This document shows, piece after piece, positions 55,387 to 64,000 of a stretch of 64,000 nucleotides of DNA. The notes beneath the pieces are model-generated. The model was not told where the DNA came from. It did not search any database and was given only the letters and a program-made list of their open reading frames with translations. Position 1 is the stretch's first letter; each line of letters opens with the position of its first letter. The stretch spans positions 18,245-82,244 of the forward strand of contig JALJEE010001190.1 in the NCBI GenBank assembly GCA_023231475.1, read 5' to 3'. This DNA is from Seison nebaliae. Taxonomy: Eukaryota > Rotifera > Pararotatoria > Seisonacea > Seisonidae. Both the position numbers and the translations under genes were made by a program.

Positions 55387-58375
55387 TTATATTGATCGTG
55401 TTTGGAAGATATCACCTTTAGCGATAAGATCAGGACGCTGATATGCTGCACAACATAGTAGAAGAACTAAAACGAATAGAATTGTAATACCGATGGAAAC
55501 AGCGGAGAAAGCGCCCATTTTTGAGACTTGAGGAGCAAGTGATTTAGTTACTCGGTCGCAAACATATCCGTACTCCGAGTTAGGTTCATTGACACATTTC
55601 ATTGTGGGTAGACATGCATTTGGTTGGCAGTTTATCAATGAAATTTGACAGTATTTTCCAGTCCATGTCGGTTTACAATCACAAACGAATTGTACTTGAT
55701 TGATGTTATGACATTTGCCATCATTGTGACATGTGCCAATTTCACACGGTGTAATCAATTTATCACAACGTTTTCCTGTATATCCCGGAGAACATTGACA
55801 AACATAATTTTCATCAAGTCTATCGTGATTTGTCACGTCTGAACATTTGCCCCTGTTGAGACATGGTTTGGATTCACAAGGTAATGCACGTTTTTCACAA
55901 CTTGCTCCTTTCCATCCTTTATCACAATCACATATCCATGGTCTTAAAATGGAGAAGTTGTGTTTGGGAAGATCATACCAATCGAGACAATTTCCGTGAT
56001 TACTGCATTTGAGTCTACTAACCGGAGTTCTTTTTAAATCAGGAATATCAATTCTTGATTCGCCCAAATCATCAAAACGACATGCCGAGATTAATTTATC
56101 ACAAAATCTTCCAGTAAACGGCCACTTGCATTGACATGATGGTCCGACAGGAGTGGTTTTACAAACTCCATGTGTACATGGTGTTGGTTGACAGAGATTG
56201 AGAAGATGTTGACAATATTTCCCGCCACGATCAGCTGGACACAAACAAGTAAAATCACCATTCATTAAAGTATGACAAGTACCTGACATACAAGGCGTAT
56301 GAAGACAGACGTCGATTTTTGTTTCACACATCCGTCCTTGATATCCCAATGGGCACATACAAAAAAATGCTGCACCATCATTCTGATTGAAACACGTTCC
56401 TCCATTTTTACATGGAAAAGATTGACATGCATCTAAATGGACTTGACAATGTGTTCCTGAATAACTTGGTAAACAGAAACAACGATATCCACTACTGCCA
56501 CCAATACGGACACATGTACCACCATTGACACATGGTTGTGCATGACAAGGATCTTTAGCATACTCGCAATGACGACCGTACCAAGTTGGTGGACATAAAC
56601 ATTTGAAAAATGGGAATATCGCTTTCTCATTACAAACACCACCATTGGCACATTGAGGTACTGCACAATAATTTATGCGTTTTTCACAGAATTTCCCTCG
56701 ATATGGCATCGGACATTGACAAATGAATTTAATACCTCCATTTAAGCTTTGACACACACCGCCATTGATGCAAGGATGTGATGTACAAACATTGATTGCA
56801 ACTGCACATACTTTTCCAGTGTATGGTGCTCGACATTGGCACGTCCATCCATCAGGACTGTTGTGACAAGTACCTCCGTTTAAGCAAGGTAGTGACGAAC
56901 AATAATCGACTAATAAACTACAATTCTCTCCTGCCCAACCTGCCATACATTGACATTTAGTTCCATGAAGTGTCTCAATACATTGTCCATGAACGCAGGT
57001 TCCAGATGATGACATACAGGAACATTCCGGATTACTAGTGTCACGTTCACTACAACGTGGACCAACCCAACATTTGTCACATAAACATTTCACTGTCATA
57101 AGTTTCTCTCCAAATAAAAATATTGGAGAATGAACATTGTAAAAGAAGAAAACTTGAGTTAGTTGGAGGATCTACACAAGTTCCATGATAACAAGATGTG
57201 TCCATACATTTACATTGATCATTCCTTCCATCAAGATCTTCACATAAAGTTCCTCTGTAACATAAATCGCATTTACATCTAAAAGCTGGTGAATCAATCG
57301 TTAGTGGAAGACATGTTCCATGAGAGCCACAAGGATTTCCCGCACATCGAGCTAAAACAATAAAAAATTTATCATTCTTCAAGAATAATGAATTTAAAAC
57401 TTCCAAGTAAACAAAATTCATCTTGAATTTTTGCAGCGGTCGATAATTCCGTTTGTAACGATAGAACATGTCTCTTATGTTTATGAACGACGATCACATC
57501 TGTCACTGATTTGCGTAATCGTCTATCTCCTAACTTTTCTGAATATAATTGACAATGACGCTAAAATTGATGTACTTAAGAATAATTTTAAAAATATTAG
57601 AAAAAAATTCGAGAAAACTCTTCCTTTCGTTTCCGTGCCACTTAGAGGAATATATTCATGTACCACATAATAGTCACTACAATCTTTTGTTGATCGACAG
57701 AGTCGTTCACAGTATGCATCATCGTCCGTCTCTGCCATTGGAATACTTTTGATTTGTTCAGAACTGTACTTCTTCAAATCGTTATTACTCAACGTCTGAT
57801 CTAACTGGTAACATTGGACGGGTGCTTATTTTAAAGAATATACAATGTAATAAGAAAAATAGTTGAGACAAACAATCCTTATCACAACTGTCCAATTTAG
57901 TAACCATATCAAAATCGTTTATATTCAATAAATGTGACAAAGTATAAGGACGTGGTGCACCTTCCAAACTCCTCGAAACTTTCTTGTCCAAATGTATTAG
58001 TAGACATTCCTCGTTCAACTTATCCAAAATATAACCATCGCAATTTTGTAATCTGAGATTGGTCCCTCTAAATTTGGAGAAAGTTCAACAGATTTCTAGA
58101 ACAATTCATTGAAAGAACTTCTCATGACAATGGGCGGAGCATTTATCAGGATTTAATTCCGTTACAAATCCAACAATACCATACGCATCATCTGGTAAGA
58201 CAAAATCTTTGATATGATATTCGGTCACTTTAAATAATCAATCGTCAATTGATATAGTTAGAAAGTGCAACCAACATTCACATTTCTCTGATTTTGCCCA
58301 TCTCTTTTTTGGTGAGAATTTCCTACTTTCCACAATTGAAATAATTTTTAATAAAATAAAAATGTTAAATTTCAT
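55387..58375 (-). CDS. Predicted single-pass receptor: signal peptide, PAN/apple-like region, about 14 EGF repeats
   Basis: Eight exons, in transcript order: 58375-58327, 58301-58272, 58227-58119, 58067-57874, 57824-57619, 57560-57401, 57351-57154, 57107-55387 (888 aa). All phases fit. A signal peptide (MKFNIFILLKIISIVE) leads to Cys-bearing segments (CSAHCHEKGTNLRLQNCDGY; YCERLCRSTKDCSDYYVV...RHCQLYS) that look like PAN/apple domains. Thirteen EGF modules and one partial follow (for example PCLNGGTCHNSPDGWTCQC), module 11 with a long insert. A transmembrane helix (about 845-866, SVSIGITILFVLVLLLCC) precedes a tail of about 20 residues. It resembles Notch-ligand-like or scavenger EGF proteins, but I know no named family with this order. 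Role inferred: cell-surface adhesion or ligand binding. Confidence 0.75.
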
Positions 58376-58699
58376 TCTCATCAGAGTTTATGGTGCTTGG
58401 AATCTTTTCTTACTTGAAGATTGCAAATTTAAAGATTTCAAATGCAATTTTTGTGTAAATTATTGATGAGTGAGAAAAATTTTGTGCCTTTCATTTTTTT
58501 ATAAAATTCCACAATTATTTTTGGAACAATTCCTTTTTGTTTTTCAATTGTTAAGAAAGGTGGAAAAACGATTATAATAATACGTATAAATGGATATAAT
58601 TTAATATATATATATATGAAAGACTTATGGTAGAATTTGATATTTAAAAGATACGATGAATGGAAAATTGATTAAAGTTTCCTAATATAAATAGAATGA
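58376..58699. other. Short intergenic stretch between two minus-strand genes
   Basis: About 320 bp contains the presumed promoter of the PAN-EGF gene and the 3' end of the SLC45 gene, with a short (TA)n run near 58603. Nothing else was seen. Confidence 0.4.
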
Positions 58700-60182
58700 T
58701 CAAATTCTCAATCGGAATATGATAAGAGAAGTTAAGATACAAAAGAAAATAGCAACAATAATAATCACGTCAGAACTTCGTCGTTTCGATTGGAAACAAT
58801 AGAGTAGAAGAGAAATGCTGATTTGTGCGATGTACATCATACTTGTGAGAATTGAGATTTTGAATCCTGAATTATTTTCTACAGCATTCATCCCAATTAA
58901 TAATGTTTCATCTTCATACTCATCGATATCATTCTAGAGAAAAGAAGATTTATAAATAATTTCATTAAAATAACAAGAACTTGTTGATAATTATTTAAGA
59001 TGTTAAATGGAATGAACATCATTGTTGAGTACATGACTCCAGCAGTTATGCACATAAATGTAGCGCCGATGACATGTTTAGTGAGAAGGAGAAGAACAAG
59101 TCCGATAAGATAAATGGAAATGCCAAATAAGTAAGAATTGTGAATTCCATATTTGTTTATTAGAATCGGTAAAAAATTCGAGTAGAACCAACATGATAAT
59201 GGATATAGTAACATCATATAACTAGCTATTCGTACACCTTTCGAATAGATTTCTGATGTTGATTCATCATACGGACTTCCACCTGAGCATTAAGAAAATA
59301 AAGAATTTGAATTATTTTACAAATCTAACCGAATATTTCTTCTGCCGTGAAATCAGTGAAATATAATGAGAATGCCACAAAACTCATCCAACAACAACAA
59401 TGCGCAACACAAAGTAATTTGAAATTAGAAGATAAATGTGAGAGTTGAATGAGAAGTAATTTGAAGGAGAATTGAAGAAGTTGTTCTCCATTATTCTCTT
59501 CCTCCGCCGTAGTGATAGATATGAGAATGGAAATCATGAATAAAACAAAAGTGAGACAATAAACAAAATTCATCTGATCAGACAAATTGTAAGTAATTGT
59601 AGAATTTGAAATATTCGTCGATTTCTCTAAAAAACTTTCCACGTTGTTCTTATGAGCAATCAATCGCCACCAAGGTATTCCACTGATCATATATCCGATT
59701 ACCCCACCGAAACCGGCCAATGATGAGAGTGCAGTGAGACCTTTCACTTGGTCATTTAAGTTTAACACGTCAGATAAATATGATCGAATTGGAGATAAGA
59801 GACAATCCGTACAACAATCCATTATCACAATTCCTATGATAAGTAATGTGATTTTGAAGGGGAAATTGGTAGTTCCATTGATTTTATTCGAGATTACGAC
59901 TAACGTAATTCCCAGAAGAATGATCAGTGACAAACAAATAATAACGATTCGTCGTCTCCCAAATTTGGAAGATGATATATCGGAATAGAAACCTAAGATC
60001 GGTGCTAAAATGATACCGATGGATGGTGGAATGAGCCAAATTAACGGAATGATATTCCTAGGTAGGCCTAATTCTAATAGTTTGGGAGAAACGAAAACCG
60101 TTTCTGCGGCATAGCATAATTCCACTCCAAATGTAGCTAAAGCTAATCGATAGATTTGGGTAAGTGAACGATTTTCAATCAT
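58700..60182 (-). CDS. SLC45-family proton-coupled sugar transporter
   Basis: Exons 60182-59330, 59282-58981 and 58933-58700 give 462 aa. It has about 12 transmembrane helices of the major facilitator fold. SLC45/plant-sucrose-carrier features are clear: VELCYAAETVFVSPKLLELG, ILAPILGFYSDISSSKFGRR (the RRR after FG is the family's GRRRP-like loop), MDCCTDCLLSPIRSYLSD, SLYFTDFTAEEIFGGSPYDE and VMYSTMMFIPFNIL. Animal SLC45 proteins move sucrose or related sugars with protons across plasma or vesicle membranes. Relatives are often 500-750 aa because of a long central loop, which is short here. The precise substrate cannot be told. It is transcribed the same way as the PAN-EGF gene. Confidence 0.85.
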
Positions 60183-60355
60183 TCTTCTTTCGCTTACTTC
60201 CTCAGACTCCCATCATTACACAATCGATAAAAGGAATTTCAAAGATATTTCTAATAAAATTTTATTTTGTAAATAAAATAAGATGATGGAATTTATATGG
60301 TGAGAAGACATGTTTACAATCTGAAAGATCAAAGAACATGCAAATTGCCATTTGA

Positions 60356-61480
60356 CTAATTTACTAATTTTACCATTTGGAATTTATTCTGAACATCGTC
60401 ATCATTAATATCTTCAATTAAAGAAAATCTATTTGGAAATGCGATTAGGAGATCTTTTATGCAACTGAATCCTACCAGCAGCATTTTCTCTTCTAATTCT
60501 CTATAATCACTAAAAGAAATTTTTTTTGGAATATCAACAATTCGAATTTCGTCATCGATCAATAATTCGAATGTTTCAATCAAGTCATCTATGATCGAAA
60601 AGAAATTTTTTGATTTATCGTAAACAAATTTCATTTTCATTTCCGGAATTTCCAATTGAGAATTTTCGGATAGAGATTCATCCATTCCTTCATCTATTTC
60701 TTCCTCAATAAAATTCAATTTGTCTGTCGATTTGACTTCATTCACCGCGGTAAACATGCTGAGATGTTCAATATTAATCCGGTATGATGGAAATGAACGA
60801 AAGAAATCTTCTTCGAAATATTTCTTATGTAATTCCGCTAAATCGTCAATTGTTAAATGGAGAGAAGTGAATTCCTCAGGATCATCAAATTTCGGAAGAA
60901 AATAAGTCGAATAAAATAATTTCAATTGATCATAATCCAATTGCTTCAAACGATTAGCGAAGTTGTAATTCATCGTTTCATCATCCATTTGCAAATATTC
61001 TTCCATCATCTTCAACAGGAAACATTTCAATAAAATTAATTGTTTCTCAAATTTCACATAGACATTTGTTCGAATATTCTTCTGCTCTTGTAACTTCTTC
61101 AATCTTCTACTTTCAATCACTTTATCCAAAATCTCATTTTGTTCCAAATTATTCTGAATATTCTTCCATCCTGGCAATTGTTTCAACATACACACTTTCA
61201 CTAATTTATCCACATCAATCAATCCTCCTGCACTCTCATCAAATTCTTTCACTTTCCTTATTACTTCCGTTTGATAAACGTAGGGAAGAAGATGTAAGAA
61301 TTGATTGAGTGTAGTCAAACCCAATTCGGATAAACAATTCTCCAACGAATAATTGCACAAATGAAAGAAATGTTTCTTCAATTCCCAAAAAGTCATACCT
61401 TTCCTCGACGTAAGTAACACGCAATAAACATCTTTACGTAATGACTCCAATAATTCACAATGATCATTTGCCGATGTCAT
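60356..61480 (-). CDS. LOTUS/OST-HTH domain protein
   Basis: This intronless frame encodes 374 aa; the first ATG is at 61480, because the frame before it opens with a GTG. Residues about 10-75 (LRKDVYCVLLTSRKGMTFWE ... YSLENCLSELGLTTLNQFLH ... LLPYV) fit the LOTUS winged-helix pattern found in Oskar, TDRD5/TDRD7 and MARF1: a Gly-containing loop, then LG-hyphobic and FL-x-x-PYV. A second, weaker LOTUS-like unit lies near the C-terminus (SFSDYRELEEKMLLVGFSCI then LLIAFPNRFSLIED). The middle is charged and helical. LOTUS domains bind Vasa-type helicases or RNA and act in germ granules. No Tudor or RRM domain is visible. The assignment rests on pattern only and could be wrong. Confidence 0.55.
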   Translation of the reverse strand: MTSANDHCELLESLRKDVYCVLLTSRKGMTFWELKKHFFHLCNYSLENCLSELGLTTLNQFLHLLPYVYQTEVIRKVKEFDESAGGLIDVDKLVKVCMLKQLPGWKNIQNNLEQNEILDKVIESRRLKKLQEQKNIRTNVYVKFEKQLILLKCFLLKMMEEYLQMDDETMNYNFANRLKQLDYDQLKLFYSTYFLPKFDDPEEFTSLHLTIDDLAELHKKYFEEDFFRSFPSYRINIEHLSMFTAVNEVKSTDKLNFIEEEIDEGMDESLSENSQLEIPEMKMKFVYDKSKNFFSIIDDLIETFELLIDDEIRIVDIPKKISFSDYRELEEKMLLVGFSCIKDLLIAFPNRFSLIEDINDDDVQNKFQMVKLVN

Positions 61481-62366
61481 TATTCCAACAATGCTCACAA
61501 CTTCTTCAACTTAAAAATTTCTTTTCCTTAAAATTACGTGAAATTTTTGTTTGAAACATGAAATGATAATGAAGCTACATTATTTGAAATTGTTCAATAA
61601 TAAATAATGATTAACTGTAAAATTTGGATAAATAAAACATCTTCATACATATATGAAGATTAGGATATCGTTCAAATTTACTTGAACACTAATATTTTCT
61701 AACTTATTGTAAGAATATTTTCCATATTTCTGAGAAATTAATTAATCATAAATTATGAAATTTTAGACAACTATTAAAAAAATGTAGATAGTATGATATT
61801 TAGGAAAATTATGAAGTTTATAATAAGAGTTTTATAAATGTTACTCTACTTTATCAAAGATAGTTATCAATTTAACACATTACGATCTTTAATTATTTAA
61901 ATGGAAATTGATAAAATGTTTAAGATTCTATCGAAATTTTCCAGATAGATGAGTTTAAATGGATTTCTTATTCAATAAATAATTGCTAATGTCAATTTAA
62001 TTAATTCATCGATAATGTTTAGTAAGTGGAGGAACCGGTTTAAAAGATTTTAATGTTGGAGCGGATTTGAATAATGAAAAGTTGAATGGTTTGAATGATA
62101 GAAGGGAAGATGTGTGAAAGTTATTATTCTGTATTTACGAAGTTGAAGGTAATGATGATTTGTTAAGAATCATCGAAATGTTATAGTTGTTGATTGTAGA
62201 TGATCGACAGATAGGAAACATTTATTATTGGAGGCCTTTCATTACATATTTATCAGTGAAAGCGATTCCTTATCGGAAACATGTATATTTCAAAATAATT
62301 CTGACGACTGTTCTTTTCCAGATTGTATAAATATAGATAATTCCACTCAAACATATACATGAGAAG
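61481..62366. other. Intergenic stretch upstream of the small ORF and phosphatase gene
   Basis: About 890 bp of AT-rich DNA is divergent between the LOTUS gene and the next plus-strand features. No element was recognised. Confidence 0.4.
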
Positions 62367-62762
62367 ATGATGTCTAATGGTTACAGCGAAGTAGCCAATA
62401 ATTTTGAACATCAATTACAAAGTTCATATTTGAAGTATGAAAACTTCGCTGGAAGATCGACTGAGATCGATGAGGTAGCGGGTAGACAGATAAGTTTAAT
62501 TCAAAATTTACGACGAAATGAATAACAGAGATTAATAATGGGAAAAATTACTTAATAAATAAACAAATTTTAATTCTTTCTTCCAGATGTTTTCAGCGAC
62601 TGAAATTTTGTACATCTTTCTATTCTTCTCACAGATCTCCACCTCATCTGTCAAGGGAGAAAATGATTTCCCTAAAATTCAGTATGTTTCCGATTTTTCT
62701 TTATTGATTCTCTATCAAATCTAAATATTGTTAGACAAACAAATAACGTGATTCAAACATAA
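62367..62762 (+). CDS. Possible small three-exon membrane or secreted protein
   Basis: Three pieces join in phase: 62367-62474, 62587-62681 and 62735-62762, giving 76 aa with one hydrophobic stretch (EILYIFLFFSQI). The second donor is GTATG and the acceptors are good, but there is no homology to support it. The middle exon alone starts with Met and could be a signal peptide (MFSATEILYIFLFFSQISTS). It may also be a chance reading or an upstream part of the phosphatase transcript. Confidence 0.2.
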
Positions 62763-62830
62763 TAGACGAAATCTTTCTTGTCTATTTGTTTCCTTTCCTT
62801 TTTTCCAAATTTATTCACCGATATAACAAC

Positions 62831-64000
62831 ATGTTAATCAGAATAACCATCAGCATATTTCCAATACTCTTCTCCTTCATATTTGCTGACGATTATTGCT
62901 ATCTGACTAATCGGGAAACTTATCAAAAATTATTTGTCACTAAAACTAAATATTCGACTGTTCGAAGTCATGATCTTGGGAAAATCAGTCGATCATCAGT
63001 CAAAGGTTTCTTTAGTTTCAGTTTCTTAAATGTTTTATGTCATTTTAGATTGTACACCCGTTTTCGCCTATTTATTGACGCGACATGCAACTAGATCGCC
63101 ATCAAAAGAATTTTTAAAAAATATCGATCATTTGATCAATAATAAATCAACAGAATATTTATTGAAGAATATTAAAAGTTCTAATTTTTTATTTTTTATT
63201 TTCATTACAATATTTAATTTCTAATTTGATTAGGTTCTAAACAGAACTTGTGTAAGAATGATCAAAGAATTTTACAACATTGGAGTAGTCCATGGTCTTA
63301 TGAAAATGGTAAAGGAAATCAGGTATCGAAATACACATTAGGCGAAGTCATTCAATTAGGTTCAGATTTGAAATTTATAATTGATAGTTATTGAAAATTA
63401 CCAGGTCGACAGTTTTCCAGTATCATACCAAATTTATTAAAACAAAATCAAATCGGTTCTAACTCCGTATTATTAAGGTCGACTAATACCCAACGTACAA
63501 TTGAAACACTCAAATCATTATTTTGGTCATTAACCCCTGATTACAATACAACAAACCAGGAAGCATTTATGAAGAAATATTTTAGTTCTCAGAAAATTTC
63601 TTTAAATTTGATAAAAGAAGACGATAGGATTTTTTCTCTATATAAATCATGTCCTTCTTATGATAAAGTTCGTATATGAAGTACATTGCATTCCATCATT
63701 TCGAACTGACAGATACGTGAGCAATCTCTATGTGATGATTTATGTAAAAATTATTTGGAAACACACTTACCAGAAAGTGCATTAGAAGCAATTTCTCAGA
63801 GATTATCAATCGATTATAGTTTTCTTTAATTATTATGAAGATTTTAGAATGTGTTATTTGCAGTTCTCACGAGGAAGGAAGTGATCGACATCTCAACATT
63901 TTGTGGATTTATTTGGGCCAATTTTCCTGGAGATATTTATGGAATTAAGGAAGATATCATATGTACAACAATTGAAGAAGTTAAAAGTTTTATTGAATAA
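62831..64000 (+). CDS. MINPP1-like histidine acid phosphatase (partial, runs off right edge)
   Basis: Six exons: 62831-63005, 63049-63177, 63234-63359, 63405-63667, 63713-63818, 63864 to about 63979, where a GTT donor suggests a further exon outside the window. A signal peptide (MLIRITISIFPILFSFIFA) precedes CYLTNRETYQKLFVTKTKYS. The catalytic histidine motif is LLTRHATRSP. The family's RHGxRxP normally has Gly where this has Ala. Further hallmarks are LGEVIQLGRQFSSIIPNLL (crossing an intron) and LLRSTNTQRT. This clade-2 histidine phosphatase family removes phosphates from inositol polyphosphates such as InsP6 in ER or secreted form. The HAE/HD proton-donor motif expected near the C-terminus is not in the part visible here. 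A plain phytase/acid phosphatase role is also possible. Confidence 0.75.

Noticed and set aside
63360-63404. Apparent in-frame stop suggesting the phosphatase is a pseudogene
   Set aside because: A GTTCAG donor at 63360 and CCAG acceptor at 63404 remove it and restore the family motif LGRQ, so it is intronic.

Overview
The window is animal nuclear DNA. It is AT-rich, with genes mostly 0.2-2 kb apart on both strands and, in the intron-bearing genes, very short introns (mostly about 40-70 bp) whose ends I placed by reading-frame continuity and family homology. The gene set (synaptotagmin 1, a SoxB-type factor, a formin of the FMNL type, DGCR6/gonadal, an hnRNP M relative, annexin, NHE8, PIG-O) is metazoan. 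The synaptotagmin C2B loop 3 ([12 protein letters not shown]) is of the kind I associate with insects and molluscs. AT-rich DNA, tiny introns, poly-Asn/poly-Gln tracts and a MULE/FLYWCH-type transposon relic suggest a compact-genome arthropod such as an acariform mite, but the sequence does not prove the phylum.

Layout. 1-385: tail of an unrecognised membrane-protein gene. 529-3416 (-): LRRFIP-like coiled-coil gene with two alternative last exons. 4525-7303 (+): endosomal/Golgi Na+/H+ exchanger NHE8. 9555-10271 (-): 2H-phosphoesterase of the AKAP7 type. 10950-14363 (+): intronless FMNL-type formin. 15099-15635: fossil MULE transposase. About 15.6-29.0 kb: gene-free stretch leading to the intronless SoxB-like gene (29022-31625). 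32312-32702: MITE-like inverted-repeat unit. 32908-33772 (-): unknown single-pass membrane protein. 35006-37082 (+): annexin with a Gly/Tyr tail. 37457-38809 (+): Arg/Ser/Lys repeat protein. 38993-39064: telomere-like heptamer array. 39303-40253 (+) epsilon-COP overlaps tail to tail with 40236-42719 (-) PIG-O, which is divergent with DGCR6-like 42880-43502 (+). Then hnRNP M-like (43906-46300, +), synaptotagmin 1 (49434-51934, +), TMEM258 (52857-53108, -), mitochondrial phosphate carrier (53542-55109, +), a PAN-EGF receptor-like gene (55387-58375, -), SLC45 sugar transporter (58700-60182, -), LOTUS-domain protein (60356-61480, -) and a MINPP-like phosphatase running off the right edge (62831 onward, +).

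The genes do not form one pathway. Several serve the secretory system (NHE8, epsilon-COP, PIG-O, TMEM258, synaptotagmin, annexin), others actin (formin, LRRFIP), RNA (hnRNP M, LOTUS) and metabolism (phosphate carrier, SLC45, MINPP).

The most unusual signal is global. Of 59 5' splice sites I could place, about 54 read GTT at the start of the intron instead of the usual GTA/GTG, with no obvious preference for G at position +5. This suggests an altered or relaxed 5' splice-site rule in this lineage. No rRNA, tRNA, CRISPR or intact mobile element was recognised.
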